A DNA stretch of 64,000 bases from Pontederia crassipes (Eukaryota > Streptophyta > Magnoliopsida > Commelinales > Pontederiaceae): assembly GCA_030549335.1 (NCBI GenBank), contig CM060190.1, positions 64,742,118-64,806,117 of the forward strand, given 5' to 3'. This document shows, piece after piece, positions 49,436 to 62,266 of the stretch. Positions within the stretch are counted from its first letter, which is position 1. Every line of letters begins with the position of its first letter. The notes under the pieces were generated by a model. It did not search any database and was not told the origin of the DNA. It saw only the letters and a list, made by a program, of their open reading frames with translations. A program made the position numbers and the translations under genes.

Positions 49436-50331
49436 GAACCGTCGATATTTTCGACGAATTTTTTTCAACCATCGCAAATCCGTTTGCAACGAGCGTTTTT
49501 TCGACGGATCGATTCCGACTGAAAAACCGTCGATAATTGTGTTACCAACGATTTTCGGGCTGATTACGTAATCCGCTTTTTCTAGTAGTGAAATGTGTCC
49601 ATCTCGTCATTGTCTCATATTGACATAACTACATTTTCCCTAAAAAAGTGTATAAAAATTTATAATTTCAAATTTGATTGCTAAGATCTTCAATTTCAAA
49701 TGATTTGCTTATTTAAAGTTTTTTTTAAGATGCAAATGAAGGCACACAAATCGGGCCATAACAAGACTAGCCATCTTCACTTTGGCAAATAACTAATTAA
49801 GGAGTGGGGTGTAGTGATATGGTGAATGATAAGGTGATAAAGTATAGTGTGTCATTAGAAAATTTATGTTTGGATAATAAACTATAAAATATGTGGAGTG
49901 AATTAATGAAAGTTTTATTTATGTAAAAGTTAATTTTACCCTTCATTATATGTTAAATTAATATTCAATGACTAAGAAATATTTATCATATAGCTCGTTA
50001 TCACTTAATTTATATTTTTCTTCTTTTTTGTTTCACCTATTTTTTATTATATAATTTATTATAATTATTTTATTCATCTATTTTAAAAAGTTAAAATGAG
50101 ATATAAATATAGATAAAAATAATTTTAGTATAATATTTGTTCGTGTGCGGAAGAGAGAGAGATGCAAGATTAATTTGATTCAAAATTATTAATTATTTAT
50201 AATTATATTAATTTGGTAAAATGAAAATATGATGTTATGAAAACTTAACTACTCCATCACATCTTTTTAAATTAATATAAAATAATTTTAAAAGGATTCA
50301 TACTTACATCTGCCATCCCAATCCCTCAAAA

Positions 50332-50979
50332 CAATATTTTCATTTTTGGACCAAATTGAGTTTGACCTCGTTGGACCAATTTTTTTAAATAATATTATTT
50401 ATAATAGTTTTAAAAACATAGTATATATTAATAACCTATTAATAATAAAAATGTTAGTACAGTATCATTTTATTTATTTATACTATTAATAAAATAAATT
50501 AAAGTTGTCAACATATAAATATTAATAGCTTACGTTGACTTTTAATTTATTTATTTAATGATGATAAATGTTGCATTAAACTATTTCTCTTAAATCACTT
50601 TTTTTACTTTTTATTTTAAAAATATTTTCTTTTTTTTGTTTCTATTTTTATGCCCTTTGATCATATCCTTTTTAACATTATTCATATTTTAATAATTACC
50701 TTTTATTTTTGTTTCTATTTAAATTTTACCTCTCATTATTTTCTTCCTCTTTAACTTTTCTTTTAATACTTTCTTTTTTCTGTTTAAACTTTCATATTTT
50801 ATGGTTTTTTATTTTGAATTAAGCCTGATCGAACCATTTTTTATTCGATCAAGTTTTCCTAATTTAACGTAAAATATGTCTTTGACACTCAATCGGACCG
50901 GATTAGCAACCGATTTACGAATGAAATAGTTGAACCAATCGATCCGATCCACCATCCAGTCCGATTTTAATAATGTTGA
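50332..50979. mobile_element. Probable TIR element
   Basis: The left end CAATATTTTCATTTTTGGACC resembles the reversed right end CAACATTATTAAAATCGGAC loosely. CTCAAAA occurs on both sides (50325-50331 and 50980-50986). Its right part, rich in 'gatccgatcc'/'gaaccaatcg', resembles the element at 55608-56460. The interior is AT-rich. The ends are less certain than for the other elements. Confidence 0.45.
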
Positions 50980-51308
50980 CTCAAAAATTCTCAATCTAAG
51001 CAAGCGCTTAAGGTCCTCATTTAAGACGTGTAATTGATGTATTATTTCCCCTAATTGATTTGTTATAGTTCACATTATCTAATTGATTTCTCATAATTAA
51101 TACAAATCAAGTTTTTATTCTTTTCATTAATGCAAACCATAATTGATTTTCAGAAATATCTACATTCCATAAATACAATCATATTCATAATTTCTTTAAT
51201 ATCTTCTTTAGAATTTAATATAGGATATTCTTTCATCAATTATCATTGTTCTCTATTGAAGATCTTTACAAGGAACCTTAATTTGCTTACATTTTTCATT
51301 TGATTTTT

Positions 51309-51797
51309 GGGTCATTTCCATAAACTACCCTTTAACAAATATTATACTATCCCAATTTTATGCATCCAATTTCAAACTGCGAACTTATTTTTTTAAACCC
51401 CTAAACTATCATGATTTTTTTAATTTGATCGTTCTATGACTTCTGCCAACTTTTCTATTGGCTTTGATTTTTTTCCATTTATGAAATATAAAAATTAGGG
51501 GAGGGGGTTGCCCCCCTCGACCTTCCGGCGGAGGTGCAATCTTCGCCGGAGAAGGTCGCATATGGAGAGTGCAATCCCCCACATCTTTCCCTATTTGTTT
51601 ATTTTTAATTAATGTTGGAAGGATATTTTTTTATTTTTCATAAATAAAAAAATCAAAGATAATAGAAAAGATGACAAAAATTGATAGAAGGATCAAATTG
51701 AAAAAAAAATTACTTTAGGATCAAAAAAATAAGTTCATAATTTGAAGTTAAATGTAAAAATTTGAAATAATTTAGGGGTGATTTATGAAAATAATTC
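51309..51797. mobile_element. Mutator-like MITE, 489 bp
   Basis: The arms are inverted copies over about 180 bp and belong to the same family as the Pack-MULE at 28960 (right arm ends 'ggggtgatttatgaaaata'). Flanks TTGATTTTT (51300-51308) and TTGATTTCT (51798-51806) match at 8 of 9 bases. A small GC-rich core lies at 51500-51590. Confidence 0.8.
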
Positions 51798-51806
51798 TTG
51801 ATTTCT

Positions 51807-54800
51807 TTTTAATATTATTTCTTTCCACCGAGACTATTTGAATACGAACATCATCTTGCAATCAAGCACAATTTTTAATGTATCACGTTGCATATAAAAA
51901 AAATAAAAGTGAAGTTTAAATAAAATGTTGTTTTTATATATTAAAATTCATCATAATATGATTTTTACTTTTTCTTTAAACTTCCATGTAACGCGACTAT
52001 CTTCAAAAACCTTTATTACATTAGCTACAAATTGTAAGTTTTACTTGTTGCCAAGTAGTAGTTTTTATCCTTAATACTAATCTTTTTATGTTTTACAATT
52101 TGAATTTAAATCATAGTGTGAGCACGATCAACCGAATACCAAATGGAATTAACAGATCTGAAAAAAGGATGATTAAGGAGCCAAATTATAACATGGAAGA
52201 TTAATTAACATCTTCAAAGGGTCTGTTGGTTCTACTCAAATATGATAAGTTGTGCCATTAACTTCTTTTAAGTCAATTAAAAATACTTATTACTGTAGGT
52301 TTCCTTCTCAAAGTTCCTGACATCCTACAATTTAATTTTTGAGAGGAAAAATGGATAATTAACCAGTATGTTAACATCCAGGCCATCATACCATTTATTG
52401 ATCCCATCAAATACCATTAGTTGATAAATATCACAAACGTCAACATCACTTGGAGTGGAATGAATAGCAGCTGGTTGCTTAAGCAAATATTTTGAGTTCG
52501 AACATTTATAAATGTAAAAAAAAAAAATATTAAAAATTTCACTTGTCATAATCAAGCATGCTGTTCGGAGTGATATCAAAATAGTCGGGTTCGATGGTGG
52601 GCCGAGGATCTAATCTGTGACCCGTGCACATAATTCTTAGCGCCAACTGAATTGAACGATTGACGCTGCTTCTCGAACGCTGGGATGGCAACCGAAAAAA
52701 AGTGTCCCTTAAAAAGGAGGAAGAAAGGGAAGTGTTCCTTTTACTAGCATGCGAGAGAATTAGTCAAAGAAAAAGGTATAATTAAAGGGCAGGGACCATG
52801 TGAAAAGTAGGCATTAGAAAATGGTGGAGTGCATAAAATCCCAGAACAGTTTGCGAAGCAAGGTCTCACAAGAAGAACATTAAGACTTGCCCATTGCTTT
52901 TTCTTCACCTTCTTGAGCTTTCACAGAAAGTACTTGCAACAACATCAAGTTCATTTATCAAATGGACAGTAGCCATTATAAGGCAACAAGAAAACATAGG
53001 GTCTGGCATATTTGATCAAAGGATGGAAAAGGGAAAAGTGCAGCGTACCAGAACTTGGAACTTTAGAACGTTCTAGTCAATTTTTTGACGAAGCAAGGAA
53101 GGGATCTTGCTTCGTATCTTTTGTGAGAAGGAGATCCCCCCTTATGATCTCGCATAGCTTATGTATCCATCTTCTAACATTTCACTTTAATGAAAGTTGT
53201 CTTTTAGAAAAAAAAAACTTGGAACTTTAATGAATTCAAGAGACGACTTCAGGAAATATTTATTAGAAGTAACAATCAACGTTGCTGAACTGGTAAAATC
53301 GCCGCCATATCAGCCGCGAAACATGACAATTAAAAATGCGACTTGACCTGTAAACTTGCGTCAAAGAACATTACGCATACATAGAGCCTCTTTTCAGTAA
53401 TTTACCGTTTTTAAGCCACCAAATCGTTGCAAGTTGTTGTAAAAGTTGTAAAGCAAATGACAGGCACATCAGCTGATCATATTAATGCCTTGGAATGAAT
53501 AATGAGAACGCTCACTAACATGATGCAAAAGGCATCGAGAGAGCTACAAAAGCGACTGTCTCGAATCAAAATACACACGCAGAATGAATAATAGAGAGTT
53601 AGACAGGATAAGAACGGGAAAAGGGATTTGATTTCGTTCTCTCACCCTAAAATTTCCCATCGATCGCAGACGAACTTGGGAACGACGACCCGTTTCTGGG
53701 CCAATGCATGATATTCTTGTAGTATTTTTGAGATTAGGATTTAGGAGGTCTAGAGGTAGTATTGTTTACCGATTTAATTTATTCTGTCTTTTTTTTGGAT
53801 TTGATTCTTGTTTGCATATCCTTATTCTATGTTCCATTGAATCTTTTTTTAACTGCTGCGCAGCTCCTTATTTATGTGTGCGTGTAAATGTCCTAATTCT
53901 ATTTGCGATGAACAAATTTGCGATAATGTTCATGAATGGAATATTCTACTAATTCGTATTTTTGTACCATTAGAATAGAGTTACTTCACTGATTTGTATA
54001 AATATTATTTTTTCACTAATTACTACTATACGTCTATACCAGATACATCATGATACAAAATTATTTGGACTACAAGATCAAACGAGATTATGGAACATAA
54101 CTTAATAAGTGATGTTTAACAAATTGGAATTCATTTATCAACATTATTTTTTTTCTTTCCTTTGAACTCATTTTTATAAGTATTTTAGTTTGTTTGATAG
54201 GTGTGATTACTATGGTTCGTCAATAAGGATAAATATTTAAAAAAAATAAAGGAAAAGCTTTCTTAATCTCAACTTTTGGGCCAGATGGGCCTTTTTCTGA
54301 TTTGGGCTCCATCAAGCACTAACACGAGGCATTGAGTTCCCGCATCAAAATAATTTTATAATATTCCTAGCAAAAGAGGGAATAATAATTTCAGAACATT
54401 TAAGTTTGGAAAAAATGTATGCTGTGCATATTGTGCAGGCACCTTACTGTTTTATGGTTTATTTTTGTGAGCAGCCAGTATCTGATAAGAGTGTTAAAAT
54501 AAATTTCTCTCAATTATCTTTGTCAAAATGCGAAAGTTTTACCTTCTTCCTGGACTCCTAAACTCGTAATGGCTTGAGACAAAGAAGAGGATTCGGTATA
54601 AGAGGAATATTTTCTAGTGCTAGTGTTTCTACTTTCGAACCTCCGTTTGTTTGAAAATTTAGATATCATTGACACCCTTAATCCTCGTTTATCAAGTTCT
54701 TAAATTAAATGAGAATCTAATAATTCTAAAATTTCAAAGAAAAAATATTATCACTATGGTATATTTATAATGATAACTGTTAGAATTTGTGTATGAGAGA

Positions 54801-55596
54801 ATGAAAATTTTATGACGATATAAAATTTTATTAGATGAAAAACACATGTGGAATACAATTTAATTATTTTCTTTTCGGACTCATGGCATCGTTTCGTTGA
54901 CAAATAAATTATGAAATATTTTATGATTTTGAGAATACCGTCAAACATCATCGAGAATAAGAATATAATGGTCAAACTTTGCTTTTGCTGAAATCACATT
55001 GAAAATCGCAATACTACTATTTTTAACCACGATCAGATTATCTATATTCTTTCAAAATGAAAGAATAGTTGTAATCTCACCTTTTTCACATTTTAAGTAT
55101 TTGTTTTACTTTTTATAATTTTAACATATATTATTTTTTTATATTAATAATATTAACGAATGTCAAGTATTTATAATAAAATAATTTAATAGAAAAAATA
55201 TTATATTTTTAAATTATGATATTCTCGAACCAAACATCAGTAAGAATAAGAATATGTCTACTTTTTCAAGAATATAATATTCCGTTAGTTTATTCCAATT
55301 AAAAATATTCTCTAACCAAATGACACGTTAAAGAGTTTTTACAGAAATTAGATACAAGATTTTAAATTAATTTCTCAAAAATTAGGACATCTATATCACG
55401 ATAAAAATAAATTAATTAATTACGAATCACAAATAAAATTCACCCTAATATTTTAGTCCCATAAGCTTATCAGCGATATCTTGTAGTGCGAGTATGTCTT
55501 TTACTTCGAAATGTCTCGATGAATTTCTAATTGAGTTAGAATTCAAAGTCACAATGAACAATAACAAAGGGCAACTATTGTTGCATATTAATTTAT
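51807..55596. other. Intergenic, no gene recognised
   Basis: No frame with family features or splice support. 52600-53700 is less AT-rich than the surroundings and could include decayed gene or repeat sequence. The short frames at 52894-53230 and 53704-53952 have no recognisable content. Confidence 0.5.
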
Positions 55597-55607
55597 GATT
55601 TTAGTTA

Positions 55608-56460
55608 GTGTTTCTAAAAATGGACCAGATCGGCCGGTTCGACCGGTTCAACCACGAACCGATCATCGGTCCAGTTCGGTTAGTGTATAAAAATTATTTT
55701 TACAAAAAAACGGATTGAACCGGGTCAACCCGATCAAAATCGGGTTGAATCGGAAACCAGTTCAATCCGGTTTTTTTCAAAAACAATTAAAGAGAGGTGA
55801 ATAAATGAGAAAAAAAGAAAAGGAGGAAAGTGTATGATAATAGGGAATCTGGAATAATAGAAAGAGGAGTAATGCAAATGATTTGATCGTAAAGAATAAA
55901 TGAATGTAAATAATAAGAAAAGTAATTTGAATTTGAAATGAAATTGGAAAGATAGTAATAAAGATAAATTTGAAAAATTATCATGAACATAAATAAGAAG
56001 ATGACAAAATTTTAATTATTATAAATATTATACAATAAAATATGAAAATGGAAACATAATAATATAGTATTTTTATAAGATGAATTTATACAAGAAATCA
56101 AATAATATGGAAAGAAAATATGAATTTGAAAATAAAATGAGGGCAAGATAATAGTAATGAAAATTCAGAAAAAAATTTATTCATGAAATTATTAAATAAT
56201 TAAATATAAAATTAATTAATGATAAACAATATATATTCTTAAAATGTAAAAAATAAATTATTAATATTTGATTAATTTAAAAGGATAATTAATATACTTT
56301 TATTTTATTTTACCTTTTTTACTTTTATTTGTAATATATTATTCTAAAGTAATAAAATAATACTATTTTAATAAAAATTTGATTCATTCCGGTCGAACCT
56401 GATCGAACTATGACCCAGTTTGCCAATCAATTCGACGATCCGTCTGGTTTTAAAAATATT
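55608..56460. mobile_element. TIR element with 11-bp flanking duplication
   Basis: GATTTTAGTTA lies at 55597-55607 and again at 56461-56471. The left end GTGTTTCTAAAAATGGACCAGA and the right end, reversed, AATATTTTTAAAACCAGACGG form an imperfect inverted repeat. The left arm is rich in 'ccggttcgaccggttcaacc'. The core is AT-rich and non-coding. A 9-11 bp duplication points to the Mutator group. Confidence 0.75.
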
Positions 56461-57007
56461 GATTTTAGTTAATAACCTGTGGATAGCATGTCATAAGATG
56501 CTCACCGAACGGGGCCTTCGGTTTTAACGATGCTTCAACACTTGAAGATTAATATATCACAACCCCAAATATGATTGAGTGCATTAGATAAAATAATTTC
56601 ATGTAGCGATATATATATGCAGATGTGTGATCGATGTTAATTCTCTCTAGTTTTTTTACCCTTAATTACTTTGTTTACAATGCCCAATGAGGACATATTG
56701 GCTGTGCCCATAGACGACAACTGTTGCATGTGTTGAAGTCATCTCTTGGGATCCATATCGTATTAATTGTTTTTGCCTGATTTATTATTTTTTATATCTC
56801 CATCAGCCGTTTGAAATACGAATCATTTTGTGAGGGGCGTATTAAACTAATTAAGGTGGCGTAATGAAGAAAAATAATCATGTTGCGAGCTCATCATCAC
56901 CCCTCCCTGCACATGTACATACGAGTACATACGTATAGATAGCTAATATTAATTTAATACGGTTTAGAGAGTTATAACGAGTGGTCGAACTAAGAATTAT
57001 ATTTAAC

Positions 57008-57109
<102 letters not shown>

Positions 57110-58817
57110 TAAATATATAATATGCATGCGTGATGTCATTGCATGAATTATATAAGTAACACGAAGTGGGACAAGAGTGGACTTTTTGATAGTGACGCCG
57201 AGCTCGATAGATACATAGATAGATAGGTGATGACAAAGATGTCGAGCCTCCACACCGCAAATTGCACACAAACTCTTCTTAGTTAAATAATAGGTGTTAA
57301 CATTATTTGTGATGTAAGTTCATATTAACCATCCTATTACAAAGACCGCGAATTAACTTGAGATTTGTCATCGGCAAACTATTTATGACTTTTAGTTGTG
57401 TTCGCTTTGAAGAAAATGCTTTTTCGATGTAAGAAATTTAAAAAAAAAACATTAAAATTTGATACGATAACACGAAAAGTAAGTTAATCGGGAATCTTTT
57501 TTCTCATTGACTAAAGTAAAAGAGCAACTATGTAAAAGTAAACTTTCTCTCTCCCTCCCTCCTTGCTTCTTCATTTTATATCTATTCATATGAAAATAAA
57601 ATAAAAAACTCAATTCAATTTCTTTGGAAGGACGCAAAAAAAAAAAAGAAAAAGAAAAAACTGGATTAGTGCACCTGATTAGTTGTCCGATCGAGATGTC
57701 CACATCTACCATAATAAAATATTAGTTTGATCAAAAACACAAAAGACAACTTTAATTTTAGTCAGGTATATTAAGTTTTCATTCTTCATTAAAAAATGTT
57801 AATGAGTTTAATATTCTGGGTATTATCATATTATGGTCTGGAAGTCTTCATTTTATTACATGTATATTGAGACATAACCTTAATAGTTCTCATATTAATT
57901 TATTTTGCACATTTTTGATATCGTGATATAAATACTATGATGATGTTCACAACCATTAGAAGTCAAGTTACAATTGGGATGCCATATCAGGCCCTAATTA
58001 CTTAATTGGCATATTACTGATATATAAACAAGTGATCAGGTAGTTGGACTTGGAAGATGCATTATTGTGGAAAAAAGACTATATATATAGATAAACTACT
58101 CAAATAATAAATGCATCATGGGATTCCATTAAGATACTAATTGTGCTAAAAGAAAGTCTCTTCTGCAAAAAGTATATTCATGTTGTCGTTGGATCTTTGA
58201 GTTAGCAAAATTAGACTTTTCCTGATCGAGACATGAGAAAGCAGCCTCGAGCCTCCACAATTAAATGCTGACCAAATGCTTGATTGGATCATTATTATTC
58301 ATACAAAAAATCACCATCATATATGTATGATTCTTTTCCCCTTCGAGTTCTACGTCCGTAAAGCTTTTAGTTGTATAACATCCGAAGTACGTAAAAAAGT
58401 TGTTACATTAGTAAAACCAAGGTAAACACAGAATAAGTAATACACATGTAGTCATGTAGAGATGTAGTAAATGCAACATTGATTTATTTAAAAGAATAGT
58501 TTAATAAGAATGGTGATAGCTTTCCACACATCAACAGCTAGCCACTTGTATCAGATTCTTTTCAACGTGCAATGGATGCTGGGTTTGGTATCAAATTTCT
58601 TTCATGACGTTAGTTAGGGTTCTTAAAGTGTACATTGAATCTTCTCATGTGGGCGTGTAGATCGATTATTCAAATATAACATACATAATTTTATGAGAGA
58701 GAGAGAGAGAGAGGAGGAAGAAGTACACACACTCAATAATTTGTGTTGAGCTATTTGTCAGCCAACGCAAAATATGACGTTATCAACTTTTGTAAAGTTT
58801 AATAACGAATGGAAAAT

Positions 58818-58920
58818 AAAATACAAAAATATAAATTATATATATATATATATATTTGTAATTGCCTAGATAACAACATTAGGTCACAAATTTAGAAAGG
58901 GTCAAGAATGAAAATGGTAC

Positions 58921-58964
<44 letters not shown>

Positions 58965-59119
58965 TGTATGAATTAATTAATTAAAATACATAAATATAAA
59001 ATATATATATTTGTAATTGCCTAGATAACAACATTAGGTCACAAATTTAGAAAGGGTCAAGAACGAAAATGGTACAGCTCTCTCTCTCTCTCTCTCTGAA
59101 CTGTATGAATTAATTAATT
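58818..59119. repeat. Tandem duplication containing (CT)n
   Basis: Copy 1 is 58818-58982 and copy 2 is 58983-59119. Both contain 'tttgtaattgcctagataac' and, after a CT run, 'gtatgaattaattaatta'. The copies are nearly identical except for the length of the CT run (about 19 against about 10 units), the AT run and a few single-base changes. Confidence 0.92.
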
Positions 59120-60560
59120 AAAATATAGTAGAGTGATTATGATAAGGAGGAAAACATATTATAGATGGCCTTTCATTGGTGTCATTAGAGCCAAGGAAAG
59201 TCATACCCCAAGGTTTCAACTCTTTGGATTTCAAATGTATTTGTCCAATCTGTACAAGCAGGAAAGCGAAAAATCTAACAAATTGTTGTTGTTTTGTCAG
59301 AAAACGACCTAAAGGCTTGATCTGTCCTCCATGTTGAATCTGATATATAGTCCATATCTTTCTTCATATAGTTCAAATTTGAGTAAATTATGCTTCATTT
59401 TGAACCAAAAAAACGTCATGTGATTAAGTTTTCATAAAAAGAAGTATTTAATTAATCACTCGTTCCTAATTAATGGATTTATTTTAATACAGTTGAAGGT
59501 TTCTATAACAACATGTTGCATTTTTTTTGGTCCTGGTACTAATTTAACCCAACTGTCAATTAGCTAAATATCTGACTGCAAAAATGGAAAAAAAATAATA
59601 TAATTCCAAATGTTGCAGTAGATCTGAGCTGTCACAGTACGTAATAGTTTGCGGTACCAAAAAAGTTTGCAATTTTTAGATGGAGTATTAATCACTCTTG
59701 TAAATATTATTTAAATATAAATAAGTGTGTGTGTGTCAGTATTTTGATTTCTTTCTTGTTACACTTTTTTTTTGCTGAAAAGTATTTTAAAAGACATGGT
59801 AGTTGTCCATTTTATCCCTCATCCTCCATCCTAGTTCAAGAAAAAAAAAACCAAAATTAAAATCGAGATCCAATTCATGTTCCATTATTTTTCATATTAT
59901 TATGAATTAACCTTTATACTGAAAACAATTAAGATTCGATTCATTTAGGATTTGATGTTTGCTACTTTTAGCACTATGTCAATCATCCTGCCAATCATGT
60001 AACGTGTATTTTCATTGTTTTACGTAATATTGTTTTGGGGGTCAATGTCTGATGAAAATTTTTTCGTACAAGATATTATTTTAATTTGAGATGGAACAAA
60101 TAATAACTGCATTTTTTCTCCTTTTTATTACAAGAGAAAAAAGGAGTTACGCCCCTTTATTATTTTTTTAAATTTCATGTACCATAAACTTCTATGGGTC
60201 CCAGCCAATAGTTTATAAAGTAGACAAACTGAAAATAAGAAAGGGGCCCGAGAATTAAATTATATAATAATTCCTATATTGTCATAATGCTTACAATAAG
60301 CATTTTGACCCTCAACTACCGCTTTTTTTAAATTTTGGGCCGTGAAGCCACTTATTTATTAAATTCATAAATTATTTTTTTATTTTCACTCTTGAAATAT
60401 TAATCTCACTTTTTTGGGAGGTAAATTTAGTCTCGCTTTTATAAAGATATTTTTTATAACTTTTAATATAGGAATAAAATGGTGAAAAAAATATTAGGAG
60501 TGGAAACAAAAAAGCCTTATTAAATATTCACTTGGTCTCCTGCAGCCCATCGCTGTAGGC

Positions 60561-60567
60561 TATAAAA
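60561..60567 (+). promoter_or_regulatory. TATA box of the AMT1 gene
   Basis: TATAAAA lies 97 bp before the ATG, directly followed by GC-rich, C/T-rich leader sequence. Initiation would be expected near 60590, giving a 5' UTR of about 75 bases. Confidence 0.65.
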
Positions 60568-60663
60568 ACGAGCCCATTTTGGCATCTTACTCTCCCCCAT
60601 CGCAACCCACATCGCCTCCTTCCCAATCTTTTTTCCCGCTGCTCGATCCGGCGAGTCGCGACC

Positions 60664-62266
60664 ATGTCGACGTGCAGCGCGGACCTCGCGCCGCTCCTCG
60701 GAGGCCTCAACAACACATCGGCGGCGGCCGATTACATCTGCAACCAGTTCTCGGATACCACCTACGCTGTGGACTCGACGTACCTGCTTTTCTCGTCGTA
60801 CCTCGTGTTCGCCATGCAGCTGGGATTCGCCATGCTGTGCGCCGGGTCCGTGCGGGCCAAGAACACAATGAACATAATGCTCACCAACGTCCTCGACGCG
60901 GCCGCCGGCGGCATCTTCTACTACCTCTTCGGGTTCGCCTTCGCCTTCGGCGGGCCCTCCAACGGGTTCATCGGAAAGCACTTCTTCGGCCTCAAGAGCG
61001 TCCCCCAGATCGGTTTCGACTACTCCTTCTTCCTCTTCCAGTGGGCCTTCGCCATCGCCGCCGCCGGCATCACCTCCGGCTCCATCGCCGAGCGCACACA
61101 GTTCTCCGCCTACCTCATCTACTCCTCCTTCCTTACCGGTTTCGTCTACCCCATTGTCTCCCACTGGTACATATATATATGTGCAGCTATAGTACTGTAT
61201 CTATCGAGTATAATGATGTCCGTGAATGCGATGAATTTAATTACCTTGGCATGATGTGATTAGGTTCTGGTCCGGCGACGGATGGGCCGCAGCCGGCAGG
61301 AACGTCGGCGAGTCCCTCCTCTTCGGATCGGGCGTCATTGACTTCGCCGGGTCCGGCGTGGTACACATGGTCGGGGGTATCGCCGGCCTCTGGGGAGCCC
61401 TTATCGAAGGCCCCCGCGTCGGACGGTTCGATCACGCCGGTCGCGCCGTAGCCCTCCGCGGCCACTCAGCCTCCCTCGTGGTCCTTGGCACTTTCCTCCT
61501 CTGGTTCGGCTGGTACGGCTTCAACCCGGGTTCCTTCCTCACCATCCTCAAGACCTACGGCCCCCCGGGATCCATCCATGGGCAGTGGTCCGCCGTCGGC
61601 CGCACCGCCGTCACCACCACCCTCGCTGGCTCCACCGCGGCCCTGACGACCCTGTTCGGTAAGCGTCTCCAGACCGGCCACTGGAACGTGGTCGACGTCT
61701 GCAACGGCCTCCTCGGCGGCTTCGCCGCGATCACCTCGGGATGCTCCGTCGTGGACCCCTGGGCGGCCATCATCTGCGGGTTCGTCTCCGCCTGGGTGCT
61801 GATCGGGCTCAACAAGCTCGCGGCCATCCTAAAGTTCGACGACCCGCTCGAGGCCGCCCAGCTGCACGGCGGGTGCGGCGCGTGGGGAATCCTCTTCACG
61901 TCTCTATTCGCCCGCGAGAGGTACGTGAACGAGGTGTACCCCAACAGGCCCGGGCGGCCCTACGGTCTGTTCATGGGCGGCGGCGGCCGCCTGCTGGGGG
62001 CGCACATCGTTGCCATCCTGGTCATCATCGGGTGGGTGAGCTGCACCATGGGGCCGCTGTTCTACATCCTCAACAAGCTCAATCTGCTCCGCGTCAAGCG
62101 CGAGGACGAGCTCGCCGGCATGGACCTCACGCGCCACGGCGGCTTCGCCTACGCCTACGAGGATCCCGACACGAGCGGCCACCCCGCCTCGCCCTCGTTT
62201 ATGCTCAAGTCTATGGCCCCGAGGGTGGAGCCCAACACGACGCCCACTGGCACCACTCCGGTGTAG
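60664..62266 (+). CDS. AMT1: High-affinity ammonium transporter, AMT1 subfamily, 501 aa
   Basis: Exons are 60664-61166 and 61264-62266. The 97-bp GT-AG intron splits the codon of Trp168 in SHW|FWSGDGW; the joined protein has 501 residues, the usual AMT1 length. It is a plasma-membrane channel-like transporter of the Amt/Mep/Rh family, bringing ammonium into the cell as a trimer with about 11 membrane helices. Family blocks include [73 protein letters not shown] and [12 protein letters not shown]. The two pore histidines are H202 and H369. The cytosolic tail has [13 protein letters not shown]457 corresponds to the threonine whose phosphorylation shuts the trimer in Arabidopsis AMT1;1. The sequence is intact and very GC-rich. 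The paralogue number within AMT1 cannot be assigned. Confidence 0.97.

Larger units (their letters stand above)
48653..49590. mobile_element. Small non-autonomous CACTA element, 938 bp
   Basis: It starts CACTACAAGAAAA and ends, reversed, CACTACTAGAAAA, with the 3-bp duplication AAA at 48650-48652 and 49591-49593. Almost the whole element is repeat arrays: 'ccgacgg'/'ccgtcg' motifs near both ends, a 20-bp minisatellite and a roughly 52-bp tandem array. No gene. It shares the 'ggatccggccgcct' motif with the CACTA element at 30052. Confidence 0.88.

Noticed and set aside
60520-61164. 214-codon minus-strand frame opposite AMT1 exon 1
   Set aside because: Shadow of the highly GC-rich AMT1 coding strand; no family features.
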